A DNA stretch of 27,258 nt from positions 1 to 27,258 of the forward strand of contig RKSA01000047.1 of NCBI GenBank assembly GCA_007571115.1, in the 5' to 3' direction. How positions within the stretch are numbered: position 1 is the stretch's first letter; each line of letters begins with the position of its first letter. This DNA comes from Gammaproteobacteria bacterium. GTDB lineage: Bacteria; Pseudomonadota; Gammaproteobacteria; Pseudomonadales; Pseudohongiellaceae. This document shows positions 16,961 to 25,458 of this stretch, piece after piece. Under the pieces are notes generated by a model. It was not told the origin of the DNA. It saw only the letters and a program-made list of their open reading frames with translations, and did no database searches. The position numbers and the translations under genes were made by a program.

Positions 16961-17647
16961 ATGCCCGTGTATCGCTTGCTCAGTCACAATCTGGCCTTTC
17001 CGCCAGCGGAGCGCGCATCATCGAGTCCCGACGGCCTGCTCGCCTGCGGCGGCGACTTGCGCCCGGAGCGCCTGCTCAACGCGTATCGCGGCGGAATCTT
17101 CCCCTGGTTCAACGACGACGAATCGATCCGCTGGTGCTCGCCGGACCCGCGCATGGTGCTGTGGCTCGAGGATTTCCACGTTTCCCGGTCGATGCGCAGG
17201 CTGCTTCGCCGCGAGCCTTTTGCAATCACGATGAACCACGCCTTCAAGGCCGTGATCGAGCATTGCGCCGCGCTTCGCTGGGAAGGAACGTGGATCACTC
17301 CGGCGATGCAGGCCGCGTACTGCCGCCTGCACGAGCTCGGCCACGCCCATTCGGTGGAGGCCTGGCAAGGTTCGGCCCTCGTCGGAGGTCTCTACGGAGT
17401 CGCCTTGGGCAGGATGTTTTTTGGCGAATCGATGTTCAGCCTGGCCGACAATGCCTCCAAGCTCGCCCTGGAAAAACTCGTGCGGCAATTGCGCGCCTGG
17501 GGCTTTGCCATGATCGACTGCCAGCAGGCCACCGCACACATGCGCTCGCTCGGCGCAAGCGAAATGCCCCGCGCCGAATTCATCAAGGCGATCACCCACC
17601 TCTGCAGCCGCCCTCCACCCCAGCGCTGGGGCTTCGACCTGCCTTGA
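16961..17647 (+). CDS. aat: Leucyl/phenylalanyl-tRNA-protein transferase
   Basis: Aat transfers Leu or Phe from aminoacyl-tRNA to proteins with N-terminal Lys or Arg, making them ClpS/ClpAP substrates. The 228-residue protein (E. coli 234) has the family landmarks FPPAERAS.SPDGLLACGGDL at 13-33, YRGGIFPWF at 42-50, RWCSPDPRMVL at 57-67, and further on GGLYGVALGRMFFGESMFS and FAMIDCQQATAHMRSLGA. The clpA and clpS genes lie just beyond infA, so tagging, adaptor and unfoldase genes are grouped. The arginyl-type transferase gene (ate/bpt) that accompanies it in pseudomonads is not present. Confidence 0.97.
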   Translation: MPVYRLLSHNLAFPPAERASSSPDGLLACGGDLRPERLLNAYRGGIFPWFNDDESIRWCSPDPRMVLWLEDFHVSRSMRRLLRREPFAITMNHAFKAVIEHCAALRWEGTWITPAMQAAYCRLHELGHAHSVEAWQGSALVGGLYGVALGRMFFGESMFSLADNASKLALEKLVRQLRAWGFAMIDCQQATAHMRSLGASEMPRAEFIKAITHLCSRPPPQRWGFDLP

Positions 17648-17655
17648 GTCCCGTT

Positions 17656-17684
17656 TTGCCAATCGGCTGCAAATGAGGCACAAT
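17656..17684 (+). promoter_or_regulatory. Predicted sigma70 promoter of infA
   Basis: TTGCCA (17656-17661; 5 of 6) and CACAAT (17679-17684; 4 of 6) are exactly 17 bases apart in the 69-base gap after aat. A start near 17691 would give a leader of about 26 bases carrying GAGG just before the infA ATG. Confidence 0.6.
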
Positions 17685-17716
17685 GTGCGGCTGTTCGGGC
17701 TGGCGGCGAGGTGCGC

Positions 17717-17935
17717 ATGGCTAAAGAGGACCAGATCGAGATCGAGGGAGAGGTGATCGACACGCTCCCGAACACGATGTTCCGGGTGAAGCTGGCCAAC
17801 GGACACATCATCACTGCGCATATTTCGGGCAAGATGCGCAAGAACTACATCAGGATCCTCACCGGGGACCAGGTCAAGGTCGAACTGACTCCCTACGACC
17901 TGAGCAAGGGCAGGATCACCTATCGCGCGCGCTGA
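17717..17935 (+). CDS. infA: Translation initiation factor IF-1
   Basis: The protein has 72 residues, exactly the usual IF-1 length, and is one S1-type OB fold: MAKEDQIEIEGEVIDTLPNTMFRV, then LANGHIITAHISGKMRKNYIRIL and GDQVKVELTPYDLSKGRI. IF-1 binds the 30S A site during initiation. I chose the ATG at 17717, with GAGG five bases before it, over an ATG two codons upstream, because MAKED is the universal start. The gene ends inside a 19-bp tandem repeat, and the convergent clpA stop is 3 bases away. Confidence 0.98.
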   Translation: MAKEDQIEIEGEVIDTLPNTMFRVKLANGHIITAHISGKMRKNYIRILTGDQVKVELTPYDLSKGRITYRAR

Positions 17936-17938
17936 GGC

Positions 17939-20257
<2,319 letters not shown>

Positions 20258-20258
20258 G

Positions 20259-20636
20259 CTACCGATCCGCTTCCACCGCACATAGCAGCGGGTGCTCGAA
20301 TTCCCGAGAATACCTGTTCACCTGGGCCGCCTTGGTCTCGGCGATGTCCTTGTCGTACACGCCGCAAACGCCCTTGCCTTCGGTGTGGACTTTCAGCATG
20401 ACGCGGGTCGCCTTCTCGGCGTCCATGTGAAAAAACACCCGCAGCACGTCGATGACGAAGGCCATCGGCGTGTAGTCGTCGTTGAGCAGCACGACCTTGT
20501 ACAGCGGTGGCCGCGCCAGCTTCGGCCTGGCAGTCTTGACCGCCTGCCCGGCATCGTGCAGCACGTCGTCTTCGGTCCCATCGGTCGTGTCATCGATGTT
20601 TTCGGGAAATCCGCTCATCGTTTCGTCATCGTTCAT
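20259..20636 (-). CDS. clpS: ClpS adaptor of the N-degron pathway
   Basis: ClpS binds N-terminal Leu, Phe, Tyr or Trp and hands the protein to ClpA. The core PPLYKVVLLNDDYTPMAFVIDVLRVFFHMD carries the NDDYTPM signature that forms the binding pocket. It is followed by VMLKVHTEGKGVCGVYDKDIAETKAAQV, whose His is also a pocket residue. The acidic N-terminal 40 residues are flexible, as usual. The start is uncertain: the ATG at 20636 gives 125 residues, but its first codons come from a 17-bp tandem repeat. The ATG at 20618 (MSGFPEN, 119 residues) is an equally good choice. It lies directly upstream of clpA, the usual order. Confidence 0.95.
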   Translation of the reverse strand: MNDDETMSGFPENIDDTTDGTEDDVLHDAGQAVKTARPKLARPPLYKVVLLNDDYTPMAFVIDVLRVFFHMDAEKATRVMLKVHTEGKGVCGVYDKDIAETKAAQVNRYSREFEHPLLCAVEADR

Positions 20637-20680
20637 TGTTCATTATCGTTCATTGTTCATTATCGTTCGTTGTTCATTGC
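20630..20680. repeat. 17-bp tandem repeat upstream of clpS
   Basis: CGTTCATTGTTCATTAT occurs twice without change (20630-20646, 20647-20663) and a third time with three changes (20664-20680). Read towards clpS, each copy holds two ATGs. Because 17 is not a multiple of three, they fall in all frames and give mini-ORFs such as Met-Asn-Asn-Glu-Arg-stop. The last copy runs into the first codons of clpS. Confidence 0.9.
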
Positions 20681-20732
20681 TTGTTTTCCATTGTCCCTTG
20701 CTCGCATTTCCCGCATCTCGGCGCATAAGCGC

Positions 20733-20760
20733 AGTATGGGTTCCCGCTCCCCGATTGCAA
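20733..20760 (-). promoter_or_regulatory. Predicted promoter of clpS-clpA
   Basis: On the minus strand TTGCAA (20760-20755; 4 of 6) is followed after 16 bases by CATACT (20738-20733; 4 of 6), in the 139-base gap after moaE. A start near 20726 would place the 17-bp tandem repeat in the 5' leader. The imperfect dyad GCGC-n4-GCGC lies just downstream of the -10. Confidence 0.4.
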
Positions 20761-20775
20761 GCTGGCCTCGCCCGA

Positions 20776-21249
20776 TCATTCGGCCGCAGCGCTCCAGCGC
20801 GACAAGGCTTCTCGGTCGCTGTCGCGAATGTCGATCCATTCCTCGCCAGAGCTGCTGCACTGCTTTTTCCACAATGGCGCCTCGCTTTTCAGCGAATCCA
20901 TGATGAAGCTCGCCGCTTGCAAGGCATCAGCGCGGTGATGGCTGGCGACGCCAACGAACACGATCTGCTCGCCAGGCCGCAAGCTGCCGACTCGATGGAT
21001 GACGCGAACCGCGAGCAGCTTCCAGCGTTGCTGCGCCTGCCTGAGGCATTCCCCGATGCATCGTTCGGTCATTCCCGGGTAGTGTTCAAGTTGCAGTTCG
21101 CGGACTGCATCGCTGCTGCCAGCATCGTGATAGTCTCGCACAAGGCCGCAAAACGTCGCCACCGCACCGGCGCCAGGTGCATCGGAGCATAGTCGCCGGT
21201 ATTCGGCGCCGACGTCGAAGTCCTCGCTTTGCACGCTGATCCGCTGCAT
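20776..21249 (-). CDS. moaE: Molybdopterin synthase catalytic subunit MoaE
   Basis: MoaE, with thiocarboxylated MoaD, converts precursor Z (cPMP) to molybdopterin. The 157-residue protein (E. coli 150) shows AGAVATFCGLVRDYHDA, LQLEHYPGMTE, then VIHRVGSLRPGEQIVFVGVASHHRADA and the Lys-containing active-site segment LKSEAPLWKKQ. It begins 9 bases after moaD, so moaC-moaD-moaE form one unit. No moaA or moaB is in the window. In the Pseudomonas version of this neighbourhood the same place between clpS and mnmA is, from memory, held by cspD and icd. Confidence 0.96.
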   Translation of the reverse strand: MQRISVQSEDFDVGAEYRRLCSDAPGAGAVATFCGLVRDYHDAGSSDAVRELQLEHYPGMTERCIGECLRQAQQRWKLLAVRVIHRVGSLRPGEQIVFVGVASHHRADALQAASFIMDSLKSEAPLWKKQCSSSGEEWIDIRDSDREALSRWSAAAE

Positions 21250-21258
21250 TGGCTCGCC

Positions 21259-21513
21259 TCAGCCGCCGCTCATCGGCGGAAAGAAGGCGATTTCGTCGCC
21301 GTCTGCGATCTTTCCCAAGCGATTTGCGACGACCTGGTTGACCGCCACGAGAACCGGCCGCGAGCCCTCGTGCAACCGGTCGAAAGCCGCATCGGCCTCG
21401 CGCAGATGGCCCACGAGCTCGGCGACCGTGGTCACTCCAGCGGGCAATTCGAGCTGCTCCTCGCCACGCCCTAGCGCTTCGCGCACGCTGGCAAAATAAT
21501 GGATTTGCAACAT
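21259..21513 (-). CDS. moaD: Molybdopterin synthase sulfur carrier subunit MoaD
   Basis: This is an 84-residue ubiquitin-fold sulfur carrier whose C-terminal Gly-Gly (FFPPMSGG) is adenylated and converted to a thiocarboxylate. The opening MLQIHYFASVREALG and the central VNQVVANRLGKIADGDEIAF are family pattern. The start ATG at 21513 shares one base with the moaC stop (TGATG). The frame is open far upstream into moaC, but that part is only the out-of-frame reading of moaC. Confidence 0.95.
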   Translation of the reverse strand: MLQIHYFASVREALGRGEEQLELPAGVTTVAELVGHLREADAAFDRLHEGSRPVLVAVNQVVANRLGKIADGDEIAFFPPMSGG

Positions 21514-22001
21514 CAGCCTTGCCGCTCCGAACGCAAGTAACGCCCGCTGCGGCCTCCCGATTTCTCCAGCAGGCAAAGCTGCTCGACCGACATGCTGCGG
21601 TCGGCGGCCTTGCACATGTCGTAGATCGTCAAGGCGCTCACCGCCGCCGCAGTCAAGGCTTCCATCTCGACTCCGGTCGGCGCCTTGACCTTGCAGGTCG
21701 CGGTGATCTCGGCGCGGCTCGCAGTCTCGTTCAGCTCGATGCGGACCTCGACCGAAGTCAGCATCAAGGGGTGGCACAGCGGAATCAGATCGGCACAGTT
21801 TTTCGCCGCCTGGATTCCCGCGACTCTTGCGATCGTCAGGACGTCGCCCTTTTCGTGCCCGCCTGCGGCGATCAGTTCCAGCGTCGCCGGCTTCATGCAC
21901 ACGTGGGCGCCGGCAACCGCGACTCGCGTGCTGTCGGGCTTGCCAGCGATATCGACCATCCAGGCATTGCCGGCCTCGTCGAGATGCGTCAATCGGCTCA
22001 T
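21513..22001 (-). CDS. moaC: Cyclic pyranopterin monophosphate synthase MoaC
   Basis: MoaC turns the MoaA product into cPMP. The 162 residues (E. coli 161) begin MSRLTHLDEAGNAWMVDI and contain AAKNCADLIPLCHPL, the conserved active-site block. They continue with VKAPTGVEMEALTAAAVSALTIYDMCKA, where the Glu-Met-Glu and the final DMCKA are hallmarks. I chose the ATG at 22001 because MSxLTH is the usual start and GGGG lies about 10 bases before it. An ATG at 22034 would add 11 residues and overlaps the predicted -10. Confidence 0.96.
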   Translation of the reverse strand: MSRLTHLDEAGNAWMVDIAGKPDSTRVAVAGAHVCMKPATLELIAAGGHEKGDVLTIARVAGIQAAKNCADLIPLCHPLMLTSVEVRIELNETASRAEITATCKVKAPTGVEMEALTAAAVSALTIYDMCKAADRSMSVEQLCLLEKSGGRSGRYLRSERQG

Positions 22002-22025
22002 GTCGATCCCCAGGTTCAAGCGGTC

Positions 22026-22055
22026 ATTATCCATTTTTTTGCCGTGGCCGGGAAA
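22026..22055 (-). promoter_or_regulatory. Predicted promoter of moaCDE
   Basis: GATAAT on the minus strand (22031-22026; 5 of 6) has only a poor -35 candidate, TTTCCC (22055-22050; 3 of 6), 18 bases upstream. Transcription would start near 22019, about 18 bases before the chosen moaC ATG. There is no sign of the long molybdenum-cofactor riboswitch leader known upstream of E. coli moaA. Confidence 0.4.
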
Positions 22056-22139
22056 CGGCCTTGCCCCAAATCGATGAGCTGTGGCCTCGAACGGGGCCGC
22101 GAGGGGGAGCGCCCCTTGGATCGTGCCCAAGAGCAATGC

Positions 22140-22148
22140 TGCTACAAT
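22140..22148 (+). promoter_or_regulatory. Extended -10 promoter of mnmA
   Basis: TGCTACAAT is an extended -10 (TGn plus TACAAT, 5 of 6). No -35 with normal spacing is seen, as extended -10 promoters allow; TTGGAT at 22116-22121 is 21 bases away. The expected start is at about 22155, only some three bases before the mnmA ATG, which would make the mRNA nearly leaderless. Confidence 0.5.
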
Positions 22149-22157
22149 GCGCGGGTC

Positions 22158-23261
22158 ATGGGAACTTCTCTGCGCAAGGGCGCCAAGGTCATTGTCGGCA
22201 TGTCGGGCGGGGTCGATTCGTCGGTGGCGGCGGCCCTGCTGTTGCAGCAAGGCTACCGCGTCGAAGGCCTGTTCATGAAGAACTGGGAGGAAGACGATGA
22301 CAGCGCCTATTGCAGCGCCGCAGAGGATCTCGCCGACGCCAGAGCGGTGTGCGACAAGCTTGGCATCGAGCTCCACGAAGCCAACTTCGCTGCGGAATAC
22401 TGGAACGAGGTGTTCCAGCACTTTCTCGACGAATATCGCTGCGGGCGAACGCCGAATCCCGATGTTTCGTGCAATCGCGAAATCAAGTTCAAGGTGTTCC
22501 TCGAATACGCCGCCGAGCTCGGCGCCGAATCGATCGCCACAGGCCATTACGCGCGCCGCGTCGACAGCGATGGCCAGGCCCATCTCTGCAAGGGCAGGGA
22601 CCGCGACAAGGACCAGAGCTATTTTCTTTGCGAAGTCGATGAGGCGAGCATTCGCCGCTGCCTGTTCCCCCTCGGCGAGCTATGCAAGCCCGAAGTGCGC
22701 AAACTCGCCGCACAATGGAAGCTGCCGACCCACGACAAGAAGGACAGCACCGGAATCTGCTTTATCGGCGAACGCAAGTTCAGAGACTTCCTGCAACGCT
22801 ACCTGCCTGCCCGGCCAGGCCCGATCGTGACCCTCGAAGGCGACCAGGTCGGGAAGCACCACGGCCTGATGCATTACACCGTCGGGCAGCGGCAGGGCCT
22901 CGGCATCGGCGGCCAGCGCGGCTATGCCGAAGAGCCCTGGTACGTGCTGCGCAAGGATCTTGACAGGAATGCCCTGCTCGTCGTGCAAGGCGAAAACCAT
23001 CCGGCATTGCAAAGCCGTGGCCTGATCGCCAGGATGCCCGGCTGGATCGATGGCACAGGCCCTGCCCTGCCCTTGCACTGCTGCGCCAAGACGCGCTATC
23101 GCCAGGCCGATTTCCCCTGCCGGGTCGAAAGCGTCGATGCCCGGGTCCTGCGAGTCGAGTTCGAGCAGCCGCAAAGAGCCGTCACGCCGGGGCAGTACGT
23201 CGTGTTCTACGAACAGGAACGCTGTCTTGGCGGCGCCCCGATCGAGCAAAGCCTGCATTGA
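22158..23261 (+). CDS. mnmA: tRNA-specific 2-thiouridylase MnmA
   Basis: MnmA activates U34 of tRNA-Lys, -Glu and -Gln with ATP and inserts the sulfur delivered by TusE. The 367 residues (E. coli 368) have the PP-loop SGGVDSSVA at 16-24, GLFMKNWEEDD, the catalytic Cys105 in RTPNPDVSCNREIKF and the partner Cys201 in KDSTGICFIGERKF. A C-terminal beta-barrel part with KTRYRQADFPC and AVTPGQYVVFYEQERCLGGAPIEQ follows. The ATG at 22158 is the natural start. No Shine-Dalgarno precedes it and a promoter lies almost on top of it. The tusDCBE genes of the same pathway are about 11 kb away. hflD, which normally follows, is absent and purB comes next. Confidence 0.97.
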   Translation: MGTSLRKGAKVIVGMSGGVDSSVAAALLLQQGYRVEGLFMKNWEEDDDSAYCSAAEDLADARAVCDKLGIELHEANFAAEYWNEVFQHFLDEYRCGRTPNPDVSCNREIKFKVFLEYAAELGAESIATGHYARRVDSDGQAHLCKGRDRDKDQSYFLCEVDEASIRRCLFPLGELCKPEVRKLAAQWKLPTHDKKDSTGICFIGERKFRDFLQRYLPARPGPIVTLEGDQVGKHHGLMHYTVGQRQGLGIGGQRGYAEEPWYVLRKDLDRNALLVVQGENHPALQSRGLIARMPGWIDGTGPALPLHCCAKTRYRQADFPCRVESVDARVLRVEFEQPQRAVTPGQYVVFYEQERCLGGAPIEQSLH

Positions 23262-23309
23262 GACTGCCATGACCGCATCGCCTCGCCATTCCCTGCCTGG
23301 AGCAAGACC

Positions 23310-24701
23310 ATGAGTTCGCAGCTTCAACACGAGCTGCTCGCGCTATCGCCGCTTGACGGGCGATACCGGAGCAATTGCGCCGAACTTGCGCCGATCTTCA
23401 GCGAATTCGGGCTGATGCGCTACCGTGTTCGCGTTGAAGTCGAATGGCTGGCGAGGCTCGCCAGCGAAGCCGCATTGCCCGAGTGTCCGCGATTGAGCGC
23501 TGCGGGCCTCGCCTGGCTGCGCGAGCTCGCGACGCGCTTCAGCATCGCCGATGCGGCGCGGATCAAGGAACTCGAAGCGGTGACGCGGCACGACGTCAAG
23601 GCCGTCGAGTACTTTCTCAAGGAGAGGCTCGCGGCGAACGGCGAAGAATTTTCCGCCTATGGGGAATTCGTGCATTTTGCCTGCACGACCTGGGACATCA
23701 ACAATCTCGCCTATTCCCTGATGCTTCGCGATGGCAGGGAGGTACTGCTCGCGGCAGTGCAGCAGCTTGCCCAGCGCCTCGTTGGAATGAGCGAGGCATT
23801 CGCCGACCAGCCGATGCTGTCGCGAACCCATGGCCAACCGGCCTCGCCGACGACCATGGGCAAGGAACTCGCGAATTTTGCCTGGCGCCTCGGCGAGCAG
23901 GCACGCAAGTTCCGCGAACTCGAACTGCCAGGCAAGATCAACGGCGCGGTTGGCAATTACAATGCTCACGTCGCGGCCTGCCCGGAAGTCGATTGGCCCG
24001 CACTAGCGCGGGACTTCACCGAAAGCCTGGAGCTCGCCTGGAACCCCTACACCACGCAGATCGAGCCCTACGACTCGATCGCCGCATACTGCGCTGCGCT
24101 CGCTCGCCTGAACACGATCGTGGTCGATCTCGACCGCGACTTATGGGCATACATCTCGCTGGGCTATTTCCGGCAAAAGACCGTTGCCGGCGAAGTCGGC
24201 TCGTCGACGATGCCACACAAGGTCAACCCCATCGACTTCGAGAACTCCGAAGGCAATGCCGGCGTGGCGAACGCCCTGCTCAACCATCTCGCGACAAAAC
24301 TGCCGATTTCGCGGCTGCAACGCGACCTGAGCGACTCGACGGCACTGCGCAACTTCGGCACGGCTCTCGGCCATAGCCTGCTCGCCTTGCGTTCGGCGCT
24401 CGCCGGGCTCGGCAAGCTCGAGCTCGACTCGGCAAGGATCGACAGTGACCTCGACGAATGCTGGGAAATTCTCGCCGAGGCGATCCAGACCGTCATGCGC
24501 CGCTACGGTGTTGCCGAGCCCTACGAAAAGCTCAAGCAACTCACCCGGGGCCGACGCGTCGACCACGCAGCGATTCGCGACTTCGTCGAGCAGCTCGAAA
24601 TTCCCGAGCAGGCCAGGCGATCGCTGCTCGAACTGACTCCGCGCAGCTATCTCGGCAAGGCTGCGGAACTCGCACGATCGATCGGCAGCGAGATCAACTG
24701 A
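23310..24701 (+). CDS. purB: Adenylosuccinate lyase
   Basis: PurB catalyses two fumarate-releasing steps of purine synthesis, from SAICAR to AICAR and from adenylosuccinate to AMP. The 463-residue protein (E. coli 456) has LSPLDGRYRSNCAELAPIFSEFGLMRYR at its start, the TRTHGQ-like block SRTHGQPASPTTMGKELANF at about 170, and the fumarase/aspartase superfamily signature SSTMPHKVNPIDFENSEGN near 298. GGAG at 23299-23302 precedes the ATG. It lies 48 bases after mnmA and is likely co-transcribed. The last 8 bases overlap the convergent thrH gene. Confidence 0.97.
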   Translation: MSSQLQHELLALSPLDGRYRSNCAELAPIFSEFGLMRYRVRVEVEWLARLASEAALPECPRLSAAGLAWLRELATRFSIADAARIKELEAVTRHDVKAVEYFLKERLAANGEEFSAYGEFVHFACTTWDINNLAYSLMLRDGREVLLAAVQQLAQRLVGMSEAFADQPMLSRTHGQPASPTTMGKELANFAWRLGEQARKFRELELPGKINGAVGNYNAHVAACPEVDWPALARDFTESLELAWNPYTTQIEPYDSIAAYCAALARLNTIVVDLDRDLWAYISLGYFRQKTVAGEVGSSTMPHKVNPIDFENSEGNAGVANALLNHLATKLPISRLQRDLSDSTALRNFGTALGHSLLALRSALAGLGKLELDSARIDSDLDECWEILAEAIQTVMRRYGVAEPYEKLKQLTRGRRVDHAAIRDFVEQLEIPEQARRSLLELTPRSYLGKAAELARSIGSEIN

Positions 24702-25305
24702 GCTCGCGTTCGCTGGCGCGGCAGAACTCCCGGCGCAGCGCCTCGTAGCCATCGACCCCAGGATACTGCGGGAAAGCTTCGATCACCCGGGAGGGAGCGC
24801 GAAACAGGATGCCAGCGTCGGCCTCTTCGAGCATCGTCACGTCGTTGTACGAGTCGCCAGCGGCGATGACGCGGAAGTTGAGCCGCTGCAGCGCCTGCAC
24901 GCTTTGCCGCTTCGGGTCTTGCTGGCGGAGCCGGTAGCCCGTGATCCGGCCCTGGGTGATTTCGAGCCGATGGCAGAACAGCGTGGGAAAATCGAGCTGA
25001 CGCATCAGCGGATGGGAAAATTCGTAGAAGGTATCGGAAAGAATGATGACTTGAAAGCTCGATTTCAGCCATTCGAGAAAATCCCTGGCGCCAGGCAGGG
25101 GCGCCATGCCAGCAATCACTTGCTGGATCTGCGCGAGATCAAGGTCGTGCTCGTCGAGCAGGGCGAGCCTCTGCCGCATCAGCTCGTCATAGTCGGGAAC
25201 GTCGCGAGTCGTCGCGCGCAAGGCATCGATTCCCGAATGTTCGGCGACGCCGATCCAGATTTCCGGCACCAGTACGCCTTCCAGATCCAGGCAGGCGATT
25301 TCCAT
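24694..25305 (-). CDS. thrH: ThrH-type phosphoserine phosphatase/homoserine phosphotransferase
   Basis: This 203-residue HAD-superfamily enzyme closely resembles Pseudomonas ThrH as I remember it. It starts MEIACLDLEGVLVPEIWIGVAE, with the nucleophile Asp7 and the unusual Glu9 in place of the second Asp of a classic HAD motif. It continues with VIILSDTFYEFSHPLMRQLDFPTLFCH, QDPKRQSVQALQRL and AAGDSYNDVTMLEEADAGILF. ThrH dephosphorylates phosphoserine and can move the phosphate to homoserine, so it links serine and threonine synthesis. The ATG at 25305 has GGAGAG upstream. The frame extends to 25407, but that part is the pyrimidine-rich leader. It has its own promoter. Confidence 0.94.
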   Translation of the reverse strand: MEIACLDLEGVLVPEIWIGVAEHSGIDALRATTRDVPDYDELMRQRLALLDEHDLDLAQIQQVIAGMAPLPGARDFLEWLKSSFQVIILSDTFYEFSHPLMRQLDFPTLFCHRLEITQGRITGYRLRQQDPKRQSVQALQRLNFRVIAAGDSYNDVTMLEEADAGILFRAPSRVIEAFPQYPGVDGYEALRREFCRASERELS

Positions 25306-25367
25306 GGCTGCAGTCTCTCCAGTGAAATTGAAATCGAAGGTGAAGAAAGTGAAAGCGAAAGAGCGCG

Positions 25368-25397
25368 AATCTAGCAGATAACGGCGCGGCCTGCCAA
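25368..25397 (-). promoter_or_regulatory. Predicted promoter and pyrimidine-rich leader of thrH
   Basis: On the minus strand TTGGCA (25397-25392; 5 of 6) and TAGATT (25373-25368; 4 of 6, preceded by TGC as an extended -10) are 18 bases apart. The transcript would start near 25361. Its leader of about 56 bases is strikingly rich in C and T, with repeated TTTC, ending in GGAGAG before the ATG. Confidence 0.55.
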
Positions 25398-25427
25398 AGT
25401 CGCCCAAGGCGCAACGAGGCGCACTGC

Positions 25428-25453
25428 ATCGGGGCCCCGATCTGGCGATCGCC
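25428..25453. repeat. Two adjacent perfect palindromes after gltX
   Basis: GGCGATCGCC (25444-25453) and ATCGGGGCCCCGAT (25428-25441) lie side by side just past the gltX stop. Neither is followed by a T-run on the minus strand, so they are not canonical intrinsic terminators. They could still slow RNA polymerase, protect the 3' end or bind a protein. Confidence 0.6.
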
Positions 25454-25458
25454 GGTCG

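Noticed and set aside
17648..17716. tRNA-Ser gene between aat and infA, as in E. coli
   Set aside because: The gap is 69 bases, too short for a tRNA-Ser, has no cloverleaf arms, and is explained by the infA promoter.
20630..20680. CRISPR array or phage attachment site
   Set aside because: The repeat units are contiguous with no spacers, only 17 bp long, and no cas or integrase gene is near.
21514..22583. Long upstream extension of moaC to 22583
   Set aside because: It would run through the moaC and mnmA promoters and into mnmA on the opposite strand. The conserved MSxLTH start at 22001 is clear.
25428..25453. Rho-independent terminator of gltX
   Set aside because: The two palindromes are strong but no T-run follows on the transcribed strand; listed only as palindromes.
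25444..25453. GCGATCGC core as a highly iterated HIP1-type palindrome
   Set aside because: I noted only this occurrence, so no enrichment is shown; it is treated as an ordinary palindrome.
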